The translations under genes and the position numbers were made by a program. A stretch of DNA of 64,000 nt from Bugula neritina (lineage: Eukaryota; Bryozoa; Gymnolaemata; Cheilostomatida; Bugulidae), in NCBI GenBank assembly GCA_964035545.1, contig OZ037772.1:957001-1021000 (forward strand). Reading direction: 5' to 3'. The notes beneath the pieces were generated by a model. The model was given only the letters and a program-made list of their open reading frames with translations. It was not told where the DNA came from and made no database searches. Of the stretch, positions 1 through 11,016 are shown in pieces; the stretch's first letter is position 1, and each line of letters starts with the position of its first letter.

Positions 1-2210
1 TCTGTACTGACTTGTCATATAAAGTTTAAAGCACAAATATAATAACACCGGGTATTAGCGACCATTCCATGATAGAAACGGTCTTGACTGGTAAAGTTGA
101 ACAGAAGAAGAAACCACCTATCCCCCCCCCCCATCAAGCTATTTCACAAAATCGAGTTTCGAACTCGGCGGGTTTACAGCTGGTCTAGACGAGTTGCTTT
201 ATACTATTAAAAACAAAGTGATGCTGAAATATGATATTAATGTTATATGGAATACATTTCAGACTGAATTACATATACTTGTTGATTCATATGTCCCAAT
301 TAAACAACGTAAGCCTATAAATCTACATGAGCCTTTCTGGTTTAAAGATGAAGCCAGACGGGCATGTTAGAAACAGCGAAAGTTCTACAACCGCTTTCAC
401 AAGTCTGGTGATACTGATCACTTGGCTAAATATAAAGAGTTACGTCGCCATAATGAAAAATTATTTAGGAAGCTAAAAGCATCTTTTCTGGTGAATCGTC
501 TATACCAACCTCTTTCCAGTGGCTACACAAAACTGTTTTACAAATATGTTAAAGACCTAAAAGGGAATGATAATGAGATTACTTCCATAGAAAATAACGA
601 TGCTATTTTGATGCACAATAAAACTAAGATATCTAACACTCTGAATGGGTTTTTCTACAGTGTGATTACCACCTTTACCAGAATTACCATCAGTCACTGA
701 GAAGGATAATATAGTGGTAACTAAAGAAGGAGCTTTAAACCTGCTGAGACAACTTGTGCAAGGTAAAGCTCCTGGAGTAGATGAATTCACAAAGAACTAT
801 CTCACAGTAGACTTGGATCGAACAGCAGAAATACTGGTGTGTATTTTCAATCATTCACTCAGTACAGGAATAGTGCCGGATGACTGGAAGACTGCAAATG
901 TAACACCTGTGTTTAAACAGGGTAACCGCACTCTAGCTTCCAACTATTGACCAGTATCACTAACGTGCATTTGTTGTAAAATTCTTGAACATGTGGTTCT
1001 GCATCATTTAAACATACAATTGGAAAATTTCATACATGAAAGCCAACATGGTTTTCGCCGCAACTTTTTATGTGTAACTCAGCTTGCTACTGTCAACCAT
1101 GATATATTAAGGCATATAGATAAAGGACATTTTGTAGATGCAGTTGTGCTGGATTTTTCTAAAGCCTTTGATGTAATTGACCATCATATTCTTGTAAGCA
1201 AAATGATATTGTTAAAAAAATAAACCCCTGTATTATCTGATAAGTTTCATCATTTTTAACTGGACGCTCACAATGAGTGGTCATTGATGGGGTATCTTCG
1301 GATTTAACACCAGTGACTTCCGGGGTTCCACAAGGAAGTGTGCTGGGTCCAACATTATTCGTTTTGTTTATTAATGACATTGTAAACTGCGTTACACACA
1401 GTACAATCAGACTTTTTGCTCATGACACTTTTGTCTATCTGCCCATTACTGATGCAAATGACCATCATAAACTACAGGGAGATCTCTAGACTTTATAGGT
1501 GGGCAAAAGAAAACAATATGAAGTTTAACTCAAAGAAAAGTAATGTCATCACCTTTGGTAAGAAAACAGAAAATATGGAAAATGTCTTCACTTATAAATT
1601 AGGAAAAGATCCCCTGAATAGAGTTGGAGTTGTAAAATACCTTGGGATATTGCTATCAGCAGACTTGAAATGGAATAAGCATGTCGAAAACGCCATATCA
1701 AAGGCATACAGAGTATTAGGATTAATCAAACTCACACTAGGAAATGCCCTAGAAAATGTAATAAGTCTTGCATAAAATTTATAAGTCTTGCATAAAAAAA
1801 CTTTTGGTAGACCTCTCCTGGAATATGTTGCGGAAGTATAGGACCCGACCAATTAACATCTAATAACAAAATTAGAAGTTACTCAAAATAGGGCTATACG
1901 GTTAATTAAAAATTTAAAGGGTAGAGAAGTATTGATAACAGCTGCCAAATTTGACCAAGGCCTGGAAACATTAAGAAATCGCAGACAATCACAAAGAATT
2001 TCTTTGTTTTGTCGCATTACTGCTAATGATGATTTATTTCCAACCTTAAATAACACACTTAAATCAATGAAATCCTCAACCCATGACATGAATACCCGTA
2101 TTAAGACTTTCAATGCTATAGCCTGCGATTGGAGCCTGTACCTGCAGGGTTTCCTGGTGCGCACTGTCCGGGAGCTCCATACGGGGGAGATAGTAGCGGA
2201 TTTCTGAGCC
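1..2210 (+). mobile_element. Decayed APE-type non-LTR retrotransposon (endonuclease end plus reverse transcriptase)
   Basis: Seen: the window opens inside the element. Bases 51-74 encode GISDHSMI, the C-terminal SDH motif of AP-like endonucleases. A linker follows at about 200-700. Reverse-transcriptase blocks come next in several frames: GKAPGVDEF (765-790), a RPVSL block whose Arg codon is now TGA (948-950), QHGFR and LDFSKAFDVIDHHIL (1048-1195), GVPQGSVLGP (1328-1358), FAHD (about 1417) in place of the catalytic FADD, and YLGILLSADLKWNKHV (about 1639-1686). A C-terminal tail ends near 2207. Known: this block order is typical of Jockey/CR1/L2-like elements with an APE endonuclease. Stops, frame changes and the lost catalytic Asp show that it is dead. 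The exact clade was not determined. The 5' part lies outside the window. Confidence 0.85.
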
Positions 2211-2868
2211 TGGATAGATCCGAGAATCCCACAATTACTTTCTCCGAGAGGTCTTGGGACTTAACCCAATCAAGATCAAGATAACATTAACTAAAAGTTC
2301 ACTGTGATTGTGTAGATATCTTGATGTGTTTATCATGATTATCAATATCACTCGTTATTCATTATCATTGTGATTATCATTTAAGTTTAAGTGATTTACT
2401 TTTAGTTTTAGTTCAACACTTACAGTGAATGGGACTCAGACTGCAAATCAAATTTAAATTATTCATATTGACGTTGCAGTTTAATTTTATTTTGAAACTT
2501 GAAAATTAAAATTAATTTTAGTTTGTTCAAACAATTAAAATTATATTAATTATTGTAATGATCATAATCATAGTCATAACGTTAACTCATATTGCAATAG
2601 ACATTGATAGTAATACTAAACTTTGGTCTTTTGCTTTTCAAACTTGCAGGTAGAAACAATTTTAAATGAGTATTAGTATGTTGAATACTGGTGATCATAT
2701 GGGCAAAATGATGATAGTTCTTACTTGCAATTCATTTGTTTGTTTGATTATGAATTTGTATGTTCAGTAAATTTTATGTATTTCTAGGTATTGCATACTC
2801 TAGCAATAATAACTTTTATTCTGTAAATGGATGTATAATAATGTTAAGGTGACTATAGTTTTATATGA
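2211..2868. other. AT-rich stretch without a recognisable gene
   Basis: No coding exon, RNA gene or clear repeat is seen between the end of the retrotransposon and the ACT array. The sequence is AT-rich with scattered TGATTATCA-like words. Confidence 0.5.
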
Positions 2869-3025
2869 TTGTCTATAAAATACTCTTTTAGCATTAGTAT
2901 TCTTGATGTATCATTAGTGTTACTAAAAACAATGTTTAGGCTTAAAATCAATACTATTGTCATAATTCAAATTTATTTGTTGTGTTTGTTTTTCGAAATT
3001 TTGTTAGTTCTGAAACCAGGACCAA

Positions 3026-3402
3026 CCACTACTACTACTACTACTACCACCACTACTACTACTACTACTGCTACTACTACTACTACTACTACTACTACTC
3101 CCACTACTACTACTACTACTACCACTACTACAACCACTACTACTACCACTACTACTACTACTCCCACTACTACTACTACTACTACCACTACTACAACCAC
3201 TACTACTACCGCTACTACTACTACTACCACTACTACTACCACTACTACTACTACTACTACCACTACTACTACTACCACTACTACTACTCCTTCAACTACT
3301 ACTACTACAGCTGCTACTACTACTAATACTACTACTACTACTACTATGGCTGCTACTACTACTACTACTACCACTACCACCGCCCCCACCACCACCCGCT
3401 GC
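3026..3402. repeat. ACT trinucleotide array with variants
   Basis: About 375 bp of imperfect ACT repeats interrupted by ACC, CCC, GCT and ACA units. The plus-strand frame reads as polythreonine and the minus strand as polyvaline. These are artefacts of the repeat rather than proteins, because no start context, splice sites or conserved flanks go with them. Confidence 0.9.
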
Positions 3403-3849
3403 TACTCCAACTGCCGAACCAACAACAACTAAAATGTTTGTCAATTCCAGAACCCTCGACTTCAGTATGAAATTCCCATAACTTGGTGGCCATGTTGCAA
3501 TTTAGAGTAACTATAACTTTGAGATTGTAAGCTAAAATCTACACAATATGTTCTTTAAAATTGTACTCTGCTTGTCACCAATTTCAATATTAACTAATTA
3601 TTTGTTTTCTTAACTTAACTTCCAGAATTTTCTTCTAACCTATCCAATCTATAGTATAACACTAAATCCTCACTTCCTTTCTATATAACCCTAGATTATA
3701 TTAGCTCAGTATAAATTTGTAGGCTCAGTTCCTTGGAATATAGTGTTTTATGGTTAATTCAACTTAGCATGTAATGCACCGTCTGCTAATTTTTAGATAT
3801 GCGAGACATTTTTAGAGGTGTGAGCTATGATCAAAAAGTCAATCTTTTT

Positions 3850-4085
3850 TTACTTTGTTCTCTGCTATTCTTTCACCATATTCTACACTATTTTACCTTA
3901 TTCTTGCACACCATTTTTTACATTACATTACATTCTTATTTGTTACACCACATTCTACCTTATTCTACATTATTCTTGCACCATATTCTACCTTATCTTC
4001 ACACCATATTCTACCTTATTCTTACACCATATTCTACCTTATTCTTACACCATATTCTACATTATTCTTACACCATATTTTATTC
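3850..4085. repeat. Minisatellite of about 24 bp (CACCATATTCTACCTTATTC type)
   Basis: Roughly ten degenerate copies of a unit like CACCATATTCTACCTTATTC with variable spacing. The overlapping open frames in all three plus-strand frames (Tyr/Leu/His-rich) come from the repeat. No gene is supported. Confidence 0.8.
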
Positions 4086-4295
4086 AAGTGTTGGATGCTT
4101 GGGGAAAGCCACCGACCGGATTTTATGGGTTTTTAGTGTATAAGTGCTTTCTGACTCTCATAAGTTTGTATAATACAAGAACCCAGGAGAATCACTGAAT
4201 TGGTATAACATAGAGATATGTTCATCAGAAATGTACATGGTGTAGCAGTGCAGCCCAATGAAGTCATTCTAGAAAATTAAATGATGTTCTTTTAG

Positions 4296-4452
4296 ACATT
4301 GCTCTGTAGAACTCAGACTGAGCATGTGACATCCAGGTTCCGAGTGTATTACCATAAGTGGTGGAGAGGAAGGAGGTTGTTGGTGTACAGGGGGTACTCA
4401 CTACTACAACCGAGCTTGTGTACCTGACATGACTAGTAAGTGTGTATCTACA
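4296..4452 (+). repeat. Partial duplicate of the collagen N-terminal exon (pseudo-exon)
   Basis: Bases 4296-4337 match 4597-4640, and 4338-4452 match about 4835-4946. The upstream copy is therefore the same intron-exon segment with about 195 bp missing, including the splice acceptor and the first half of the exon. It keeps the second half of the Cys-rich exon and its donor (ACTAGTAAGT). Without an acceptor it should not be used as an exon. It shows a local tandem duplication followed by an internal deletion. Confidence 0.8.
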
Positions 4453-4470
4453 GACAAGCAGAGTGACAGA

Positions 4471-4590
4471 TGAACTGACTGACTGACTGACTGACTGACT
4501 GACTGACTGACTCACTGACTCACTGACTGGCTGACTCACTGACTGACTGACAGATAAACAGATAAGCAGATAAACAGATAGGTAAATAAT
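4471..4590. repeat. GACT tetranucleotide array and adjoining ACAGATAA repeats
   Basis: GACT is repeated about 14 times with a few GACTCACT variants, followed by four or five ACAGATAA/GCAGATAA units. Simple sequence in the 5' intron region of the collagen gene. Confidence 0.85.
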
Positions 4591-4695
4591 GCTCCTTTAG
4601 ACATTGCTCTGCAGAAGTCAGAGTGAGCATGTGACATCCATTCTAATAATAGACAGGATGTTCAGGGGCAGACAACTTTCACATTATCATTGCAG

Positions 4696-4932
4696 GGTCC
4701 TCGGGTCTGTGTCTGTACGGGAAGTGCCGGGTGATCTACGATAATAATGGTGATCTCAAGGTCATGCCCAAACCACACAGGTGTTCTGTGTCAAATGGGG
4801 CGTCGGACTGCGCCGGCAACTCCGGCATACCAGGTTCCCAGTGTGTTACCATCAGTGGTGGAGAGGAAGGAGGTTGTTGGTGTACAGGGGGTACTCACTA
4901 CTACAACCGAGCTTGTGTACCTGACATGACTA
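4696..4932 (+). CDS. Collagen N-terminal Cys-rich domain exon
   Basis: The exon lies between a TTGCAG acceptor and a GTAAGT donor and encodes 78 residues with eight cysteines. It ends in a block reading GGCWCTGGTHYYNRACVPD. The frame is open and leads in phase into the first Gly-X-Y exon at 5525. The spacing does not match a von Willebrand type C or thrombospondin N-terminal domain that I can name, so the fold is left open. It occupies the N-propeptide position. The upstream exon that should carry the signal peptide is not seen. The second half of this exon is duplicated at 4338-4440. Confidence 0.65.
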
Positions 4933-5402
4933 GTAAGTGTGTATCTACAGTGTGTATCTGCAGTGTGTATCTACAGTGTATATCTACAGTGTGTATCTAG
5001 TGTGTGTCTACAGTGTATGTCTACAGTGTATATCTACAGTATATATCTACACTGTATATCTACAATGTGTATCTGCAGTGTATATCTACAGTGTATATCT
5101 ACAGTGTATATCTACAGTGTGTATCTACAGTGTATATCCATAGTGTGTATCTACAGTGTATATCTACAGTGTGTATATACAGTATATATCTACAGTGTAT
5201 ATCTACAGTGTGTATCTACAGTGCATATCTACAGGGTATATCTACAGTGTATATCTACAGTGTATATCTACAGTGTGTATCTACAGTGTGTATCTACAGT
5301 GTGTATCTACAGTGTGTATCTACAGTGTGTATCTACAGTGTATATCTACAGTGTGTATCTATAGTGTGTATCTACAGTGTGTATCTACAGTGTATATCAG
5401 TG
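4933..5402. repeat. 12-bp tandem array (TCTACAGTGTAT) in a collagen intron
   Basis: About 38 copies of a 12-bp unit TCTACAGTGTAT/TCTACAGTGTGT start immediately after the splice donor. Because 12 is divisible by three, all three plus-strand frames are open (Ser-Val-Tyr-Leu-type proteins). They are not genes. Confidence 0.9.
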
Positions 5403-5859
5403 TGTCTCCTCTGAAATATTTGGAAGTATCGCTTGAGTTTCACGTTTTCTTGTATTACCGGGTAACTACTTGTATTATCGGTTGGCAATGCCTACTTGTA
5501 TTATACTTTAATCTTGTTTTGCAGAGGACAGAAAGGGAGACTCGGTCCCAAAGGACATCCAGGATCTTACCGAACTTATGGAGAGGAAGGGTTCACCCGG
5601 TGTTGATGGCCTGCCTGGTATATCCGGCAATCCCGGAGGTGCAGGAGAAAGGAGACCACCTGGTTTCCCAGGAGATACCGGACTTTTTGGACAACCAGGT
5701 AATGTTTATGCTCAATTGAGTTTAATCTGTCAAGTTATGTTTGGATATTTTTCATTTTCGTTATTTTCTATTTCATGTTTGTTACGTGGAAAGGGAGAAA
5801 ACTCTGTCTCGGAGCATTTTTGTTTCTTCAGAAAACTTTGGATTATTTTATTCTGGTCT

Positions 5860-5990
5860 ACACAGGGGTGTAGACAGAATAAAAACACAGGGGTGTAGAC
5901 AGAACAAACTACACAGGGGTGTAGACAGACTAAACTACACAGGGCTGTAGACAGACTAGACTAACCAGTAGTGTAGATAAACTAAACCTA
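5860..5990. repeat. Short minisatellite (ACACAGGGGTGTAGACAGA)
   Basis: Four to five degenerate copies of a 23-27 bp unit containing CAGGGGTGTAGACAGA lie in the intron between collagen exons 5525 and 6185. Confidence 0.8.
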
Positions 5991-6944
5991 CTACGAACGT
6001 ATAACTACCCTGCGTCATGCTGACATGACATCTCTATTCTCTCCTATAATTTGACTTTTATTTAGCGAGCAGATTTCAAGTGGGCTTTTCTATAGTGGCC
6101 AGCCACACTGTTTATTGTAGCAACATAGAAATCAAGTTAAAAACTAGTTGCACCTGTTGTGATGCTATCAATGGGTGCTTACAGGTAGAGACGGAGCACT
6201 TGGACCACAGGGTTCATGAGGTGTTGAAGGACAAGATGGCTCTGACGTTGCGCCTGGTGCCCTTGGAACTCAAGGAGAACCCGGGCCTGTTGGTAAATAC
6301 TAAATGCTACTCTTTGTATAACACAGGCTGTATTTGACATGAGTTTCCCATCTTAGCAACTCATCACTTCGCGTTTAACATTTCTACTCTCAGATACAAT
6401 CTTGTTGTACAGGTAAACCTGGCGAAGATGGATTCGGCGGAGAACCCTGACCTAAAGGCGCTGCTGGAGCTGCTGGTGAACCTGGTCCAGCTGGACCTCC
6501 AGGTCCTACTGGATTCCCTGGTCCACGAGGAAACACTGGCCCAGTTGGTCAACCAGGAGATGTTGGCCCTGTCAGCTTGAAGGGTGCTCGTGGAGAGGCT
6601 GGACCTAAAGGCCCAAGAGGTCCGTTCAGCTTATGTATACAAAGTTCATATACATGACTCTTCTATTAACTGCTATTAACTCAGTAGGTTTTCATTCCAA
6701 ACATTATAAACTGAGAATGTGACAAAAAGTGACCAACTATTACAGGACCAGCTGGTACTGACGGCTTTAGCGGAGAACGTGGACCTAAAGGAGAACCGGT
6801 GCAACTGGAGTTACTGGACCACCTGGTCTGCCCGGACCTGCTGTCTTGATGGAAAGCCTGGTTCACCAATTGTTGATGGAAAACCAGGACCAATGGGTAT
6901 TCTAATCATTTGTTGTTATTGATCTGTATATTGCTGAATTACCT

Positions 6945-7820
6945 TACCTACTGCTACCACCTTACCTTCTGCTACCATCTTATCTTCTGCTACCATCTTA
7001 TCTTCTGCTACCATCTTATCCTCTGCTACCATCTTATCTTCTGCTACCATCTCATCTTCTGCTACCATCTTACCTTCTGCTACCATCTTACCTTCTGCTA
7101 CCACCTTATTTTCTGCTACCATCTTATCTTCTGCTACCATCTTATCTTCTGCTACCACCTTACCTTCTGCTACCATCTTATCTTCTGCTACCATCTTTTC
7201 TTCTTCTACCACCTTATCTTCTGCTACCATCTTATCTTCTGCTACCATCTTATCTTCTGCTACCATCTTACCTTCTGCTACCATCTTATCTTCTGCTACC
7301 ATCTTATCTTCTGCTACCATCTTATCCTCTGCTACCACCTTATCTTCTGCTACCACCTTACCTTCTGCTACCATCTTATCTTCTGCTACCACCTTACCTT
7401 CTGCTACCATCTTATCTTCTGCTACCATCTTTTCTTCTTCTACCACCTTATCTTCTGCTACCATCTTATCTTCTGCTACCATCTTATCTTCTGCTACCAT
7501 CTTACCTTCTGCTACCATCTTATCTTCTGCTACCATCTTATCTTCTGCTACCATCTTATCCTCTGCTACCACCTTATCTTCTGCTACCACCTTACCTTCT
7601 GCTACCATCTTATCTTCTGCTACCATCTTATCTTCTGCTACCATCTTATCCTCTGCTACCACCTTATCTTCTGCTACCACCTTATCTTCTGCTACCATCT
7701 TACCTTCTGCTACCATCTTACCTTCTGCTACCATCTTATCTTCTGCTACCATCTTATCCTCTGCTACCACCTTATCTTCTGCTACCACCTTACCTTCTGC
7801 TACCATCTTACCTTCTGCAG
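6945..7820. repeat. 18-bp minisatellite, about 48 copies, in a collagen intron
   Basis: About 875 bp of a regular 18-bp unit TTCTGCTACCATCTTATC with a few recurrent variants (TTACC, TTTTC, CACC). Variants recur in blocks: the same run with TTTTCTTCTTCTACC appears near 7195 and 7430. This indicates expansion by duplicating higher-order blocks. Both strands are open for over 300 codons (plus CYHLIF, minus VAEDKM), as expected for a period divisible by three without stops. Confidence 0.95.
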
Positions 7821-7849
7821 CGTCCTGTGTTAAATTAGTAACATCTAAC

Positions 7850-8400
7850 ATTTTTATTGCAAGTAAGTCACAAAAAATACATTCAAATTATTAATTTACA
7901 TTCATCGTGTAAACGCTTTGAATAAACTTCCGTCAGTTTATAATCACTGTCCCTGTGAGAACCCCTGATTGAAAGGTGGTTAAAGTCGGCTGGGGACTAT
8001 TTTGTAATGTGCCACAGGAGCAGTTATGACTGGGTGCTCTTCCCAACATCTTTGCTGGTGTTTTGACTCAACCTACTGCCCTCATGTTTCTTCCGTCAGC
8101 ACTCTAGCTACTACACCATGCCTGATTCCTGGAAACTCTGAATATGACTTAAATTTTGAGTTGGAAAATATTGCTAATTTGATTTAAAATGTTTATTATT
8201 GTTATTGTAGTCTTACAATCGGCCATTTTGTAGATTCACTCACTCCCATGTAGTCCTGTCACTCTATCCTCCATTTACAATTTCTCTATTCACTCTTTCA
8301 GATGTTTTATAAGAATATTTGTTGTACATTTAATATGTTGTGTTGCATTTGATTACCTTTTATAAATGATCTCTGAACATAGTTAATATTGTTGAGCTAC
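7850..8400. other. Collagen intron without other features
   Basis: AT-rich intron sequence between the minisatellite and the exon at 8412. No gene, RNA or repeat is recognised. Confidence 0.5.
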
Positions 8401-8629
8401 TATCCTCGCAGGTGCCATCGGTTTGGACGGACCTCAGGTAAACAGGGTGAGCGCGGGCGTTAGAGGGGAAATGGGCTTAGAAGGCAGAGTGGGACCTGAA
8501 GGCAAGCAGGTAGTGACCTCTGGGGACCTCTAGTCATGACCTCTATAACTTTTGGCCATGGACCTTTTTTAGTGTAACTCCACTAGCAAAATATATTCTC
8601 TAGAAGAGCGTAGAACATTTGTTCACAAT

Positions 8630-8818
8630 ATAATATAAATATATCTATATAGATATTATCATATATCTATTTAGATATATGATAATATCTATATAGATAT
8701 TATCATATATCTATATAGATATTATCATATATCTATATAGATGTTATCATATATCTATATAGATATAGATATATGATAATATCTGTATAAATATTAACAT
8801 ATATCTATGTAGATATAT
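8630..8818. repeat. Palindromic ATATCTATATAGATAT repeat cluster
   Basis: Five to six copies of a self-complementary unit (GATATTATCATATATCTATA) follow one another in both senses. Single strands could form cruciform or hairpin structures. The cluster lies in the collagen intron between exons 8412 and 9122. Confidence 0.8.
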
Positions 8819-8877
8819 GGCGTTTCCCAATTATCTAACTTCTCTTCTAGTCCACATTCACTTAACCATAATATGCT

Positions 8878-8975
8878 GTAAGCAATACCCTTCCTGATAA
8901 CATAGAAAATACCCTCTGATAACATAGAAAGTACCCCCTAATAACATAGAAAGTACCCTCTGATAACATAGAAAC
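8878..8975. repeat. Short tandem repeat (CTGATAACATAGAAAGTACC)
   Basis: About four copies of a 23-25 bp unit, for example CTGATAACATAGAAAGTACC, in the collagen intron. Confidence 0.7.
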
Positions 8976-9284
8976 TTTAAATTTTCTGAATTTTGTAATT
9001 ATTTTTCTATTTTCTCATTTCCTATTGCGCAACATAAAGTTGTGTGCCCTCTTTATTCCATGTTAAAAGACTTCATAAAATCACCACATGCAATATTTGA
9101 GTTGAAGTTTTACTTTTACAGGGAGAGCGTGGACCAGATGGAGACCAAGGTCCTGTTGGCCCACCTGGACCCACTGGACCAAATGGTGCTCCTAGTAAGA
9201 TCGGATTCCAGGGTAAACAAGGAGAGCAAGGTCCTGCAGGTATAAGAATGAGGAGTTTCTCACTCTTGTTTGTGTATTTTGTTC

Positions 9285-9450
9285 CTTTCAGGTATTCTGT
9301 AATATGCTGGGGCTTCCCTCACATCTATGATATTTTTTAAGGTTTCCCTCACAGCTAAGCTATATGTTGGGGTTTCCCTCCCACAAACGCTATATGCTGG
9401 GATTTCCCTCACAGATATTCTATATGCTGGGGTTCTCCTCACAGCTAGTC
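9285..9450. repeat. Short minisatellite (TATGCTGGGGTTTCCCTCACA)
   Basis: Five degenerate copies of a roughly 32-bp unit containing GCTGGGGTTTCCCTCACA lie in the intron after exon 9122-9239. The minus-strand open frame here is produced by the repeat. Confidence 0.75.
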
Positions 9451-11016
9451 TGCACTAAGGCAGTGAGTAGGCTAAGTAATCATACTGAATCCTAGCAGTG
9501 ATTGTTACTTCAACTGACAGGATTACTATGTATGATAGTTACTCTGACTGGTTTTCATGGATAATTTTTGCCATACTGTTTGCCACATGATGCATTGTCT
9601 AAGTAAAAACAAGGAAACAAAGAAATATACCAAAAATGTTGAGAAAATTTGTGTTATGAAACCATTAAATGATCACTTGTAATGCATACTGGTGTTGCTT
9701 GGTTCATATAGGACCTGTCGGACAAGCTGGAGAACCCGATCGGCATGGCAGAAATAGAAAGACAGAAAAAACTGGACCAGCTGGTATGCCTGGTCCAACT
9801 GGCTCAAGGGGATTCACAGGAGAACCCGGATCTGATGGAAGGTATTTTTTGTGCTTTACTTCGCCCTATTCAGCTTCTTGGAACTTTTTATTTGATTTAG
9901 TTTTTATAATTTGTTGTCAATTTTTTCAGAGACGGTTTACCTGGAGTACTGGGTGCTGATGGTAGACCTGGGGAGCAGGGTGATCAAGGACCTCCTGGCC
10001 CCATGGGTCCAGTGGGAATCTCCGGTAACCAGGGACCTGAAGGTGCTCAAGGAGACAAGGGTGATAAGGCAGGAACATTCTTTATTCAGTTTTCTATTTA
10101 TTTCAGTTATCTGGTTTTCCACTAGTCAATCCTGTAGTTGTTTATTTGTTTTAGTTTATTTATGTTAATACTAGAGTTGCTTCAGTGACACCACATCATG
10201 TAATATATTACATAACAGTACAGTATAATACACCATAATATAATATGTTATACAATACAATAATATTACAGAAAATATAATTCACTAATATCTCACAGCT
10301 AAGTTGTGTCTCCTAAATATATTCATTACTATAGGGGCCAGCTGGGCCACATGGTGCTTCTGGACCAACTGGATTGTCTGGACCAGCGAGTCCACGTGGG
10401 CCAACTGGTCCTCAGGAACCCCAGGGAGCTGAGGGAGTTGCTGGCGAAATGGAACTAAAGGTATGGATTAAGTTGAACCAATCTTTGTCCTTAGTTATTG
10501 GCCATCAACAGAAGTATGGCTCTAAGAGTTTTCCTACCTGGTAAGAAGATAAGGCAACTCCTAACTCATTATAATATGAATGGTGCTGCTGTTGTAGGAC
10601 CCACTGGTTTCCAGGGACCTCAGGGATTTCCCAGATCTCCCGGTATTTATGATGCAAGGGGAGATGTCGGATCATTTGGTATTGCTGGATCACCCGGGCT
10701 ACTGGGTGCTGACGGCAAACAAGGAATAACTGGTTCTCCTGGTGTTATTGTTATTCATCTTGTTAGTTTAGTTGTAATAAACCAATAGTCTGTATTTCTA
10801 GGGTGAACAAGGGAGAGATGGGGAAATGGGTAGTCCTGGCAGTCCTGGACCTCCTGGTGAAGCCCCAGTATTTGGTTAGTTATTAGCAAAACCAAGTTAT
10901 TGTCCATTACTTGTATCTTTTTTATTTTCTTTCAACTGTGTATTGATGATCTTTTGGGAAATTCATCCATAGCTTGTGATTGAAGCTTTATTTTATTCTA
11001 CCATGGGTTATGTTAG

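Noticed and set aside
2869-3432. Thr-rich mucin-like protein of 187 residues
   Set aside because: Almost all of it is the ACT microsatellite. The first 50 residues have no recognisable signal or conserved block, and the tail is also simple sequence.
6916-7851. A CRISPR-like array or repetitive 300-residue protein
   Set aside because: The 18-bp units follow one another without spacers, the setting is an animal collagen intron, and both strands are open only because the period is divisible by three.
5525-10743. APOBEC-type or repeat-induced editing as the cause of the G-to-A bias in the collagen
   Set aside because: Transitions are the commonest mutations anyway and no intact paralogue is available for comparison. 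The pattern is reported but the mechanism is not claimed.
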